Part shown: piece by piece, positions 1 to 7,835 of the stretch
Layout: the number at the start of each line of letters is the position of its first letter
How positions within the stretch are numbered: the stretch's first letter is position 1
Made by a program: the position numbers and the translations under genes
Source of the DNA: an uncultured Bacteroidales bacterium
Lineage (GTDB): Bacteria; Bacteroidota; Bacteroidia; Bacteroidales; Bacteroidaceae
Reading direction: 5' to 3'
Assembly (NCBI GenBank): GCA_945837185.1
Contig: CAMAMZ010000045.1
Span: forward strand, 1 to 14,240
DNA: 14,240 nucleotides
The notes under the pieces: model-generated
Told to the model about the DNA's origin: nothing
Seen by the model: the letters and a program-made list of their open reading frames with translations, nothing else
The model's database searches: none

Positions 1-107
1 CCTTGCTCGCACTTTATTTAGGGGCCGATTATATTTGCACCGACCTCCCCATAGGTATCATGGAGTTCTTGAAAAAGAATCCCCAAAGCCGCCAGATTAA
101 ATACTAA
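1..107 (+). CDS. 3' end of a gene, probably glycerophosphodiester phosphodiesterase family (partial)
   Basis: An open frame enters from the left edge in the frame beginning at base 3 and stops with TAA at 105-107, giving 34 visible residues. The visible tail contains GADYICTDLP followed by a short amphipathic helix and a basic C-terminus (RQIKY). A 'G-[VA]-D-x-I-x-T-D-x-P' strand near the C-terminus is typical of the last barrel strand of GDPD-family phosphodiesterases, which cleave glycerophosphodiesters to glycerol-3-phosphate and an alcohol. The family call is inference from this short motif; the catalytic residues lie outside the window. The gene is followed by the bidirectional hairpin at 163-204, which fits it being the last gene of its transcript. 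Confidence 0.5.
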   Translation, partial: LLALYLGADYICTDLPIGIMEFLKKNPQSRQIKY

Positions 108-162
108 TCTTTTTCCGGCACGAAAAGACTAAAAGACCGTACATCAGCGTGAGCATAGCAAT

Positions 163-204
163 CATCAAAAAAGAGGGAGGCGTCAACCTCCCTCTTTTTT
201 GATG
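163..204. terminator. Bidirectional intrinsic terminator between convergent genes
   Basis: Bases 163-180 and 187-204 are perfect reverse complements (18 bp) around a 6-nt loop, CGTCAA. The inner part of the stem is GC-rich (GAGGGAGG paired with CCTCCCTC) and the outer part is a run of six A paired with six T. Either strand therefore yields a GC stem followed by a U run. It sits between the forward gene ending at 107 and the reverse GH106 gene ending at 232, as expected for a shared terminator. Confidence 0.9.
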
Positions 205-231
205 CACTTTCCACACAACAGGCCTCACCCA

Positions 232-3200
232 TCAAGGAACCTGCTTTAACACCACCGGTCCCATGAGTCCTGAAGGATGCAATGGCATATTAGGTTTGAA
301 GAAGGGATAAGAGGTATAGCCATAACGTTTCTTGCAATCCGGCTTACTGTCGCCTATCAGTCTGTTACGCCATAAGACAGACACCTTCACCTCCAATGTG
401 TTGTCTCCAATCTTTACCGCATCGGTAATGTCAGCCAAGAAAGGTGCATGCCATAATGTGGTGACATGCTTTCCATTGACAAGCACATCGGCAACACCTG
501 CCACACTACCCAAATCTATTGCCAGACGTCCTGCCTTCAACTGCTTGGCAGTAAGGGTAAACTGGTTATGATAAGACGCCATGCCAGAGAAGTAACGAAT
601 ACCCTCGTCTTCCGATTTGGTGAGCGACATCAATACCGCCATCGTTGTGTCAGCAGGTGCACCCCTATCAGCCTGGAAGCGGATTGTCCAAGGCTTCTCT
701 ACCATCTGCACAGGAGTCCAGTCAGCATAGGAAGGCTCTTCTGTCACACCTTCGGGTAAGGAAGAACGGAATACTACAAAGAAAGCTTCCATGGGCAACA
801 TCGTTAAGTCTACCTGTGTGCCTTGCTCCACTTCGCGATAGGAAAGCTTTGAGATTTTGCCTGTTTCCGGATGCCACAGACAAGGAATCATCCCTTTCAC
901 ACGGAATACAGGCTGCAGACTCCTACCATGGAATCGACGATTGTTGAGCCAATAGATTTCGCTATCTTGTGTCGTGCGATGCACATAACGCAAACTATCC
1001 ATATCCTCACAATACACATCGGGTTGCACACCCAAGGCCTGCAAAGCCTCCCCTATCCGTTTCGAAGCATAAACATTAGGCCTGTTGCTATCCCAAATTT
1101 GTGCAACCAACTGATTAAACTCAGCTTGATCCACCTCTTTACCCAACGCCATCGTAGGTTTATTTCCACAGAGTGGCACCCCTTGCGCCACCAAATTGGC
1201 CAAATGACGCAACACCGGCAATGTCATCCGTTCGGCATTCTTGTCGAGGGCTATGATACGATATTGCATACCATTCGGTGTAACCGCCTTTCCTTTATCT
1301 GCCGAAAGGCGTGTAGTCAGCGCATGACTATTCACATAATCGAAAGCAACCGTAGGAGGAACATCCGGCTGTTTATAATGGAAAAGGCCTGTTACATTGG
1401 CATCCTCACCATAATAATAGGCTACATCGGCCACATACTGACCTTGCTGCAGCAGATAGCTGCTCCGAGAGAGGTAATCAACCCAAGGGCGTGCCTGTTC
1501 TGCCCATGCCTCATGACGGTGGAACCAAATACCATAGATTTCCAATCCCTGTCCGGGAATCTTGTCATCTACAGGCTGGTGTGTGCTGTTATGAATCACA
1601 AACCGATTGATACCACAGGCCATTTCCAAGTCGGCTACAGCCTTCAACTGTGCCGGTGTCAGCGAATAAGCCAACACATCCCCGTCTTTTCCGCCACAGG
1701 TCATCGACTCTGCCGACGCTACCTGATGGCCATAGAGATGGGCTACCGAAGAAGTCTCCTTACAATCACTCTGCTTACCCACATCCTTGTTGAAGTCTAA
1801 TCCCATTACCGGCAGACTTGCCCACATGGCTCCCATGGGGAAATCGGCTTTACGTTTGATGTCCATACCATCGGCAAGGATGGTGCGACAGGTTTCATGA
1901 CTCTCTATATATGCCTTCATGCCTCTGGCCTGCATGGTTTCCGCGATGTTGTCATAGAGGTTTTCGACAATGAGTTCCGACAGCGTCTTTCGCCAGTCAA
2001 AGAGGAAGTTGTCGGTTTCCTTAGCACTACCCAGCACCTCACCAGCCAAGGCAGGCATCCACTGACGCATGTCGTAGCCCCTTCGTTTCTTAAACTCCTC
2101 GGGGGCCAAGGCCGTCCAGTTGGCAATACCTGCCTCATAACTGTCCATCAACACCGCCTGCACACCATGCTTGCCCATCATGCCCCGAGAAGCCTCTTCA
2201 AACATAGGCAGATAATGCGCCAAGTAACGGTTCACAGCCCCTTTATCGAGCTTGTCAACCTCCAAGCCTGTCGCTTCCGGTGAAGCAGGATGGTTCATCT
2301 TGCCTGTCAGCGAATAGCCAAACCGATAGATTTTCCATTTCCCCTTGGGAGCCTTCCAGTCGAGCTTGCCATTTGCATCTACATATTGCGTAACATCAAT
2401 GACATCCTTAGCCAAAGGTCCATGCACGCCTTCCGGTGTGGCATGATGGGCAATATCTACCGGTGTACCAAAGCCTGCCTTCTCCTCGGCATGGTTTACC
2501 TTCGTAACGGTATGAAGCACTAATTCAGCCAGTTGTGTGGCACGACTGCCGCTCTTGAACACCACACGGAAATGGCGTGCCGTGACAGGCGCAAATGAGA
2601 TGGTCAGCAAGGGAGCGCCTCCATTCACAATATCCGTTACTTTCTGCCAGTTATTGCCATCGTTGCTTACCTCCAGCCATTTCACTGGGGCAGGACGCTG
2701 GTTGCGGAACTGACTATGCATGCGACCATCAGCGATAGAGAGCGAACGGATGGTATAGGCTTTCGGGAAATCAAAGCGCACCCAAGTATTTGACTTGTCG
2801 GACTGGGCAGGCAATGTTGCGGCAGTACCTATCTGGCCATCAGTAAGCTGGTCGATTGTGAAAGTACCGCCACTGGCAGAAACCTGGGCTCCCATTTCCT
2901 GCATCGTAAGGTCGCCATCCATCACGGGAACGGCCAACACCACAATATCCTCATAGTGTGTTTTGGGCGATACTGTGCCTCGTGCCTTGACATCTTGAAA
3001 GGCACCACTGATACGATAAGGCTCAGGAAGCTGCACGCTGATGCGCTTTCCGCCTTTCACCACCGTCTGTCGCCATACAAGCTTCTTCATGGCATCCCGC
3101 GGTTCCACCCATGGTCCACCCGTATTGCTCCACCCCGGCGTACAGAGCATTGTGGTTTCCATCTGTAGCGAATCTGCCAGATGTACGGCATAAGCATAAC

Positions 3201-3489
3201 AATCCTTCCACTCAGGTGTCATGTAAATGATACGATGTGGCACTACCTGAGGAGTGTTCTTTCCCGCATCAAAGATTTGGATTCCTCCCAAGCCTACACG
3301 GTCCATCCACAGCAAGTCTTTGCGAATGCCCTCCTTAGAGATATTTCCATTCATCCAATGCCACCACACACGTGGCTTGGCTGATTGGGGTGGCGTAAGA
3401 AATCCGTTTCTTAAAACATCCTCTTGTGCACCGGCATGGACTGGTACAAACAAGGAAATCATGAATAGCGTTTTGAAAATGTTCATCAT
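232..3489 (-). CDS. Secreted glycoside hydrolase, GH106-type alpha-L-rhamnosidase-like
   Basis: Predicted exported enzyme removing terminal L-rhamnose from plant or microbial polysaccharides. With the ATG at 3487-3489 the product is 1085 residues, starting with a hydrophobic signal peptide ending near AGAQ (about residue 22). The N-terminal WWHWMNGN motif (42-49) and the following GGIQIFD strand are hallmarks of GH106. Acidic candidates for catalysis lie in DSYEAG (449-454), ESHE (529-532) and SAESMT (592-597); which ones act cannot be decided here. About residues 215-330 resemble an inserted F5/8 type C (discoidin-like) beta-sandwich, and the last ~130 residues look like a galactose-binding-like jelly roll ending in PSGLMGPVVL. 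Start choice: the frame extends to a TTG at 3537, but a -7 box at 3515-3522 puts transcription start near 3508, downstream of that TTG. ATG at 3486 is equally possible. No SusC/SusD or other carbohydrate genes are adjacent in view. Substrate is inference. Confidence 0.88.
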   Translation of the reverse strand: MMNIFKTLFMISLFVPVHAGAQEDVLRNGFLTPPQSAKPRVWWHWMNGNISKEGIRKDLLWMDRVGLGGIQIFDAGKNTPQVVPHRIIYMTPEWKDCYAYAVHLADSLQMETTMLCTPGWSNTGGPWVEPRDAMKKLVWRQTVVKGGKRISVQLPEPYRISGAFQDVKARGTVSPKTHYEDIVVLAVPVMDGDLTMQEMGAQVSASGGTFTIDQLTDGQIGTAATLPAQSDKSNTWVRFDFPKAYTIRSLSIADGRMHSQFRNQRPAPVKWLEVSNDGNNWQKVTDIVNGGAPLLTISFAPVTARHFRVVFKSGSRATQLAELVLHTVTKVNHAEEKAGFGTPVDIAHHATPEGVHGPLAKDVIDVTQYVDANGKLDWKAPKGKWKIYRFGYSLTGKMNHPASPEATGLEVDKLDKGAVNRYLAHYLPMFEEASRGMMGKHGVQAVLMDSYEAGIANWTALAPEEFKKRRGYDMRQWMPALAGEVLGSAKETDNFLFDWRKTLSELIVENLYDNIAETMQARGMKAYIESHETCRTILADGMDIKRKADFPMGAMWASLPVMGLDFNKDVGKQSDCKETSSVAHLYGHQVASAESMTCGGKDGDVLAYSLTPAQLKAVADLEMACGINRFVIHNSTHQPVDDKIPGQGLEIYGIWFHRHEAWAEQARPWVDYLSRSSYLLQQGQYVADVAYYYGEDANVTGLFHYKQPDVPPTVAFDYVNSHALTTRLSADKGKAVTPNGMQYRIIALDKNAERMTLPVLRHLANLVAQGVPLCGNKPTMALGKEVDQAEFNQLVAQIWDSNRPNVYASKRIGEALQALGVQPDVYCEDMDSLRYVHRTTQDSEIYWLNNRRFHGRSLQPVFRVKGMIPCLWHPETGKISKLSYREVEQGTQVDLTMLPMEAFFVVFRSSLPEGVTEEPSYADWTPVQMVEKPWTIRFQADRGAPADTTMAVLMSLTKSEDEGIRYFSGMASYHNQFTLTAKQLKAGRLAIDLGSVAGVADVLVNGKHVTTLWHAPFLADITDAVKIGDNTLEVKVSVLWRNRLIGDSKPDCKKRYGYTSYPFFKPNMPLHPSGLMGPVVLKQVP

Positions 3490-3514
3490 GTAAAGGTATT
3501 GATACAAATTTCTA

Positions 3515-3522
3515 CAAAGATA
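3515..3522 (-). promoter_or_regulatory. Bacteroidetes -7 box for the GH106 gene
   Basis: The reverse strand reads TATCTTTG, an exact match to the Bacteroidetes primary-sigma -7 consensus TAnnTTTG. It lies 26 nt upstream of the ATG at 3489, predicting a leader of about 20 nt. A TTTG candidate for the -33 element occurs upstream (3539-3542) but at 16 nt spacing, shorter than the usual ~19. Confidence 0.65.
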
Positions 3523-3671
3523 GCGTAAAAATCTCAAACAAAGCCCTTCGCTTTCTCAGTTTTTTAGCCAAAGCCTCCATTTTTTTCTGAAACAAGGCGC
3601 AAAAAGCTGTCTCCACACGATAATTTGAAAGAATGTAGTGGGCAAAAGGCTTGATTTTGAAGATTTATTTG

Positions 3672-3679
3672 TAATTTTG
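3672..3679 (+). promoter_or_regulatory. Bacteroidetes -7 box for argS
   Basis: TAATTTTG matches the TAnnTTTG -7 consensus, with a partial -33 element (CTTG, 3650-3653) 18 nt upstream. Predicted transcription start is near 3686, giving argS a leader of roughly 32 nt. The 228-bp divergent region 3490-3717 holds this promoter and the GH106 promoter. I see no hairpin, T-box or other leader regulator in it. Confidence 0.65.
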
Positions 3680-3717
3680 CGAGTCGAAAACAAAAGAATC
3701 ATACAACTGTAATTTAC

Positions 3718-5535
3718 ATGAATATAGAGAATCGTATATGCAAGGCCGTCATACAGGCCATCCAGGAACTGTACGGACAGGACGTGCCTGAAACAATGGT
3801 GCAGTTGCAGAAGACAAAGAGTACTTTTGAGGGCAACCTCACACTGGTAGTATTCCCCTTCCTTAAAATGTCGCGCAAGAAACCGGAAGACACCGCACAG
3901 GAGATTGGCACCTATCTTGCAGCACATTGCACCGACATTGCAAAGTTCAATGTAGTGAAAGGATTCCTCAATCTCGTCATCGCACCACAGGCATGGGTGG
4001 GATTGCTCAACGATATCCATGCTGACAGCCATTTCGGAGAACAGCAGGCAACAGCACAATCTCCGTTGGTGATGATTGAATATTCATCGCCCAACACCAA
4101 CAAGCCATTGCACTTGGGACACGTACGCAACAACCTGCTGGGATGGTCGTTGGCACGTATCATGGAGGCTAATGGCTATCGCGTGGTGAAAACCAATATC
4201 GTTAACGACCGAGGCATTCATATATGCAAGAGCATGCTGGCATGGCTCAAGTGGGGCAATGGGGAGACTCCGGAGAGCTCCGGCAAGAAGGGCGACCATC
4301 TGATAGGTGACTATTACGTGGCCTTCGACAAGCACTATCGTGAAGAGGTGGCTACCTTGAAGGCACAGTATATGGCTGAAGGCATGGAAGAGGAGGCAGC
4401 TACCGACAAGGCCAAGGCTGAGGCTCCACTCATCAAGGAAGCTCATGACATGTTGGTGAAGTGGGAGCACAACGATCCGGAAGTGCGTGCCCTATGGCAG
4501 AAGATGAACGACTGGGTTTATGCCGGTTTCGATGAAACCTATCAGGCACTGGGTGTAAGCTTCGACAAGATTTACTATGAGTCGAACACCTATCTTGAAG
4601 GAAAGAAGAAGGTGGAAGAAGGCTTGGCCAAAGGTCTGTTCTTCAGAAAAGAAGACAACAGTGTATGGGCCGACCTCACACAGGAAGGCCTTGACCAGAA
4701 ACTCCTGCTTCGTGCCGATGGTACCAGCGTTTACATGACGCAGGATATTGGTACTGCCAACATGCGTTTCCAAGACTTCCCCATCGACAAGATGATTTAT
4801 GTTGTGGGCAATGAACAGAACTACCATTTCCAGGTGCTTTCCATCCTGCTCGACCGTTTGGGATTCAAATGGGGAAAAGACCTCATCCACTTCTCTTATG
4901 GTATGGTAGAACTCCCTAACGGCAAGATGAAATCACGTGAGGGAACTGTGGTGGATGCCGATGATTTGATAGCCACCATGATTGCCGATGCCCGTCAAAC
5001 ATCCGACGAACTGGGTAAGTTTAAGGATATGAGCGAGGAGGAGAAGCAGGAAATAGCACGCATCGTAGGCTTGGGCGCCCTGAAATATTTCATTCTCAAG
5101 GTTGATGCCCGCAAGAACATGCTGTTCAACCCGGAAGAGAGTATCGACTTCAACGGCAATACCGGACCTTTCATACAATATACGCATGCCCGCATCCGTT
5201 CCATCCTTCGCAAGGTAGCAGAACAGGGTATCACCATCCCCCATGCCCTTCCGGCAGATGCACCGCTCAATGAGAAAGAAATCGACCTCATACAACGCAT
5301 GAATGAGTTTGGTGCTGCTGTGAAAGATGCTGGCGAGAACTACAATCCGGCAGGAATTGCCAACTATTGTTACGACCTTACCAAGGAGTTCAACCAGTTC
5401 TATCACGACTATTCGATACTGAGTGCCGACAGCGAGGCAGAGAAACTGACACGTATCGTGATTGCCGACAATGTTGCCAAGATTATCAAGAACGGTATGG
5501 AACTGCTTGGCATTGAAGTACCTGAAAGAATGTAA
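3718..5535 (+). CDS. argS: Arginyl-tRNA synthetase
   Basis: Class I aminoacyl-tRNA synthetase charging tRNA-Arg with arginine in the cytoplasm. The 605-residue length is normal for bacterial ArgRS. Domains in order: an N-terminal Add-1 domain (about 1-110, with FEGNLTLVVFPF), a Rossmann catalytic core with the HIGH-type signature HLGH at 132-135, the region equivalent to KMSKS as KMKSREGT (403-410), and a C-terminal DALR anticodon-binding helical domain (about 485-605). The degenerate KMSKS is common in ArgRS and not a defect. The ATG at 3718 follows the -7 box at suitable distance. It has no clear Shine-Dalgarno sequence, which is usual in Bacteroidetes. The RNase H gene begins 2 nt after the stop, implying one transcript and translational coupling. 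Confidence 0.97.
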   Translation: MNIENRICKAVIQAIQELYGQDVPETMVQLQKTKSTFEGNLTLVVFPFLKMSRKKPEDTAQEIGTYLAAHCTDIAKFNVVKGFLNLVIAPQAWVGLLNDIHADSHFGEQQATAQSPLVMIEYSSPNTNKPLHLGHVRNNLLGWSLARIMEANGYRVVKTNIVNDRGIHICKSMLAWLKWGNGETPESSGKKGDHLIGDYYVAFDKHYREEVATLKAQYMAEGMEEEAATDKAKAEAPLIKEAHDMLVKWEHNDPEVRALWQKMNDWVYAGFDETYQALGVSFDKIYYESNTYLEGKKKVEEGLAKGLFFRKEDNSVWADLTQEGLDQKLLLRADGTSVYMTQDIGTANMRFQDFPIDKMIYVVGNEQNYHFQVLSILLDRLGFKWGKDLIHFSYGMVELPNGKMKSREGTVVDADDLIATMIADARQTSDELGKFKDMSEEEKQEIARIVGLGALKYFILKVDARKNMLFNPEESIDFNGNTGPFIQYTHARIRSILRKVAEQGITIPHALPADAPLNEKEIDLIQRMNEFGAAVKDAGENYNPAGIANYCYDLTKEFNQFYHDYSILSADSEAEKLTRIVIADNVAKIIKNGMELLGIEVPERM

Positions 5536-5537
5536 GC

Positions 5538-6002
5538 ATGAAACTTACTGATGTGCCCGACTATCGTCACGACACCATACTGCCCTTACCCCTCGAGGTA
5601 AGGGCAGATGCATGGGCCGTTGATGCTGCCTGCTCCGGCAATCCTGGTCCCATGGAATATCAAGGTATCGACTTGCAAACCGGGGCGAGGATATTTCATT
5701 TCGGACCCTTGCACGGCACTAACAATATTGGTGAGTTTCTGGCCATTGTGCATGCCTTGGCTTTGATGGAGAAACAAGGCATACAGAACAAAGTCATCTA
5801 TAGCGACTCTTACAATGCCATTCTATGGGTACAAAAAAAGCAATGTAAGACAAAACTGGAGCGCAACGCACAAACAGAACACCTGTACCAACTCATAGGA
5901 AGGGCGGAACAATGGCTGCACACCCATACGGTGCATGCTCCTATCCTTAAATGGGACACGAAGCGCTGGGGAGAGATTCCAGCCGATTTTGGCCGCAAAT
6001 GA
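5538..6002 (+). CDS. rnhA: Ribonuclease H (RNase HI fold), short Bacteroidetes form
   Basis: Endonuclease cutting the RNA strand of RNA:DNA hybrids (R-loops, primers). The 154-residue product keeps the DEDD metal-binding tetrad: D29 in VDAACSGNPG, E66 in NNIGEF, D90 in IYSDS and D150 near the C-terminus (WGEIPADFGRK). The conserved WVQKKQCKTKLE segment (about 97-108) corresponds to the helix and basic region following the third acid. Many Bacteroidetes RNase H proteins carry an N-terminal viroplasmin-like domain; here there is only a ~25-residue N-terminal extension without recognisable fold. The start codon is 2 nt after the argS stop, so translation is likely coupled. A perfect 11-bp inverted repeat lies at codons 15-24. 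The last 56 nt, encoding the fourth catalytic Asp, overlap the 3' end of ribD on the other strand. Confidence 0.9.
   Translation: MKLTDVPDYRHDTILPLPLEVRADAWAVDAACSGNPGPMEYQGIDLQTGARIFHFGPLHGTNNIGEFLAIVHALALMEKQGIQNKVIYSDSYNAILWVQKKQCKTKLERNAQTEHLYQLIGRAEQWLHTHTVHAPILKWDTKRWGEIPADFGRK
5580..5607 (+). repeat. Perfect inverted repeat inside the RNase H coding sequence
   Basis: CTGCCCTTACC at 5580-5590 is perfectly complementary to GGTAAGGGCAG at 5597-5607, with loop CCTCGA. The 11-bp, GC-rich hairpin begins 42 nt after the RNase H ATG. There is no following T run, so it is not an intrinsic terminator. It could affect ribosome progress, RNase processing or stability of the argS-rnhA message. Any such role is inference. 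Confidence 0.75.
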
Positions 6003-6918
6003 AACGCGAGAGTTCATGCCCATCATACACATGACGCTCCACCAATACCGCCCCTTTGGGTATTTGAGGGGCACATGTGCCCGCACCTGCCAACAAAGGT
6101 GCCCTTTCCACCCTGAGCTCGTCCCATAAGTCTTTTTCAATGAAACTCTGGAGGGTTTTCGCTCCTCCTTCAACAATGAGCGACTGACAGTTCTGCTGAT
6201 ACAAACTTTCGAGTACCGCTTCCATAGAAGTATCATGAGAGAGCACGATACGTAGAGGATTCGCCCCTACCCAATGACGAACCGTTAGCTGTGGCCTATC
6301 GCGTTCTGCCGTTACTCTGCCCACCAAGATTGCATCGCACTCAGCACGTAACTTATGACATAACATACGTGTGAACGCATTGGAAATGGCCGTAGGACGA
6401 TAGTTGCAATCCAAGAAACCATCTGTCGTCTGTGCCCATTTCAATAGGATATAGGGCCTGCGATAAGTATGAAATGTGAAGAAGCGACGGTTTAACTGTC
6501 GGCACTCCTCTTCCAATACTCCTACCGTCACCTCGATGCCTGCTTCACGAATGCGCTGAATGCCTTTGCCCTGCACCTTGGCAAAAGGGTCAACGCAACC
6601 CACCACCACCCTGCGCACACCTTTTCTTACAACCAAATCGGCACAGGGAGGCGTATGCCCATAGTGTGCACAAGGCTCAAGACTCACATAAAGGGTTGCT
6701 TGGGGCACAAAAGGTTCATCAGCTGTCTTCACCGAGGCAAAACAATTCACCTCTGCATGCGCTTCCCCACACTTTATATGGTAGCCCTCTCCTATAATAC
6801 GCCCATCATATACCAACACAGCGCCTACCATGGGATTGGGAGCTGCAGTACAAACGCCATTACGCGCCAACTGCAGGCAACGACGCATATATTTTTTATC
6901 TATTTCCGTTTGTTCCAT
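5947..6918 (-). CDS. ribD: Bifunctional riboflavin biosynthesis protein RibD (deaminase/reductase)
   Basis: Catalyses two successive riboflavin steps: deamination of the diaminopyrimidine product of GTP cyclohydrolase II, then NADPH-dependent reduction of the ribosyl group. The 323-residue protein starts with a cytidine-deaminase-like domain (about 1-145): zinc ligands H54 (HAE, with proton-shuttling E56), C83 and C92 in the EPCAHYGHTPPC block, plus APNPMVGAV near residue 26. The RibD_C reductase domain follows (about 152-310), with ILVGRVTAERDRPQLTVR and the cofactor-binding VEGGAKTL. The last ~18 residues are antisense to the RNase H 3' end and look like extra tail beyond the conserved reductase fold. 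No FMN riboswitch fits in the 29-bp leader region. A weak -7-like TACGGTTG (reverse strand, 6941-6948) is the only promoter candidate. No other rib genes are in view. Confidence 0.95.
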   Translation of the reverse strand: MEQTEIDKKYMRRCLQLARNGVCTAAPNPMVGAVLVYDGRIIGEGYHIKCGEAHAEVNCFASVKTADEPFVPQATLYVSLEPCAHYGHTPPCADLVVRKGVRRVVVGCVDPFAKVQGKGIQRIREAGIEVTVGVLEEECRQLNRRFFTFHTYRRPYILLKWAQTTDGFLDCNYRPTAISNAFTRMLCHKLRAECDAILVGRVTAERDRPQLTVRHWVGANPLRIVLSHDTSMEAVLESLYQQNCQSLIVEGGAKTLQSFIEKDLWDELRVERAPLLAGAGTCAPQIPKGAVLVERHVYDGHELSRFICGQNRLESLPSASCPI

Positions 6919-6939
6919 AAAAAAAATATTATAACTTTG
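6909..6939 (+). promoter_or_regulatory. Full Bacteroidetes promoter for prmC, -33 box inside ribD
   Basis: TTTG (6909-6912) and TAACTTTG (6932-6939) are separated by 19 nt, matching both elements and the spacing of the Bacteroidetes consensus (TTTG-N19-TAnnTTTG). The -33 box lies within the first codons of ribD, which runs the other way. With initiation about 7 nt after the -7 box, the transcript would begin near 6946, about 2 nt before the prmC ATG, so the message would be almost leaderless. Confidence 0.75.
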
Positions 6940-6947
6940 TCAACCGT

Positions 6948-7775
6948 ATGACATATCAGGAATTATGGCGCTCGCTCGTTCCTACCTACGACCCACGTGA
7001 GGCACAAGCCATTGCACGATGGGTATTGGAGGTGGGTATGGGCATGACAACCACCGACATATACTTGGGCAAAGTTAGTGAATTATCTGCAGACGACCAT
7101 CGAAAGTTAGAGGAAATCAGGCAGAGGTTGCTGAATTTGGAACCGGTGCAATACATTCTCGGTACCGCAGAATTCTGCGGACGTGCCTTTCAAGTGCAAC
7201 CGGGTGTGCTGATACCCCGGCCTGAAACACAGCAGTTGATTCCGATGTTGGCACCCTGCACCACAACACCCTTCACCTTACTTGACATAGGTACCGGTTC
7301 GGGGTGCATAGCCATTACGGCTGCCCTTGAATATGGGCAGGCTCAGGTGAGTGCCTGCGACTTGTCGGCTATAGCGTTGGAAGTGGCCCGGAAGAATGCC
7401 ACCTCATTGGGAGCACACGTGGATTTCTGTTTGCAGGATGCCCTTCACATGCCCCACGACATGGCCCAATGGGATGTGATTGTCAGCAACCCTCCTTATA
7501 TTTGCGAACAAGAGCGCCAAGAGATGTCGGACAATGTACGGTTGTATGAGCCTGCCATGGCATTGTTTGTACCCGATGACGACCCCTTGCGTTTCTACCG
7601 TGCCATAGCCCTCTATGCCCTTCATGCCTTGCGGCCTCAGGGTAGGCTGCTGTTTGAAATCAATCCCCATTATGCGGCAACCTTACAACAGTTGCTCACC
7701 ACAATGGGTTACAGCAACGTGGTGCTGCACGATGACGCTTTCGGACGATGCCGTTTTGCCACAGCACACCTATAG
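6948..7775 (+). CDS. prmC: Peptide chain release factor N5-glutamine methyltransferase PrmC (HemK)
   Basis: SAM-dependent methyltransferase that modifies the glutamine of the GGQ motif in release factors RF1/RF2, needed for efficient termination. The 275-residue length is normal. An N-terminal helical substrate-binding domain (about 1-75, with EPVQYILGTAEF at 65-76) precedes the VLIPRPET segment (87-94), the SAM-binding LDIGTGSGC (112-120) and the catalytic/glutamine-binding NPPY (181-184). These are the diagnostic motifs of PrmC. The ATG at 6948 fits the promoter at 6909-6939. It is the first gene of a forward run with recX and comF, after which comes a 60-nt gap. An older annotation as a haem-biosynthesis protein (HemK) is known to be wrong for this family. 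Confidence 0.96.
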   Translation: MTYQELWRSLVPTYDPREAQAIARWVLEVGMGMTTTDIYLGKVSELSADDHRKLEEIRQRLLNLEPVQYILGTAEFCGRAFQVQPGVLIPRPETQQLIPMLAPCTTTPFTLLDIGTGSGCIAITAALEYGQAQVSACDLSAIALEVARKNATSLGAHVDFCLQDALHMPHDMAQWDVIVSNPPYICEQERQEMSDNVRLYEPAMALFVPDDDPLRFYRAIALYALHALRPQGRLLFEINPHYAATLQQLLTTMGYSNVVLHDDAFGRCRFATAHL

Positions 7776-7835
7776 GCAACCGCTTCCTGAAACACGCGTA
7801 TGCCTACACCTTATTATTATATATAGAGCACGCCT

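Noticed and set aside
871..1800. Long open frame (309 codons) on the forward strand inside the GH106 gene
   Set aside because: It is antisense to a protein with clear GH106 motifs, has no promoter box, and its translation shows no family features. It is a by-product of codon bias on the other strand.
3490..3537. N-terminal extension of the GH106 protein to a TTG at 3537
   Set aside because: It would place the signal peptide internally and its start lies upstream of the predicted transcription start (about 3508).
3556..4059. Reverse-strand open frame across the argS 5' end and leader
   Set aside because: It is antisense to the conserved ArgRS N-terminal domain and has no recognisable product.
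6919..6947. Possible FMN riboswitch or sigma70-type promoter (TTGACA near TATAAT, reverse strand) before ribD
   Set aside because: The 29-bp spacer is far too short for an FMN riboswitch, and the two hexamer-like words are only about 5 bp apart, which is not a working spacing.
7773..7806. TAGGCA / TGCCTA inverted repeat after prmC
   Set aside because: Only 6 bp with a 22-nt loop and no T run; likely chance, and recX is probably co-transcribed through it.
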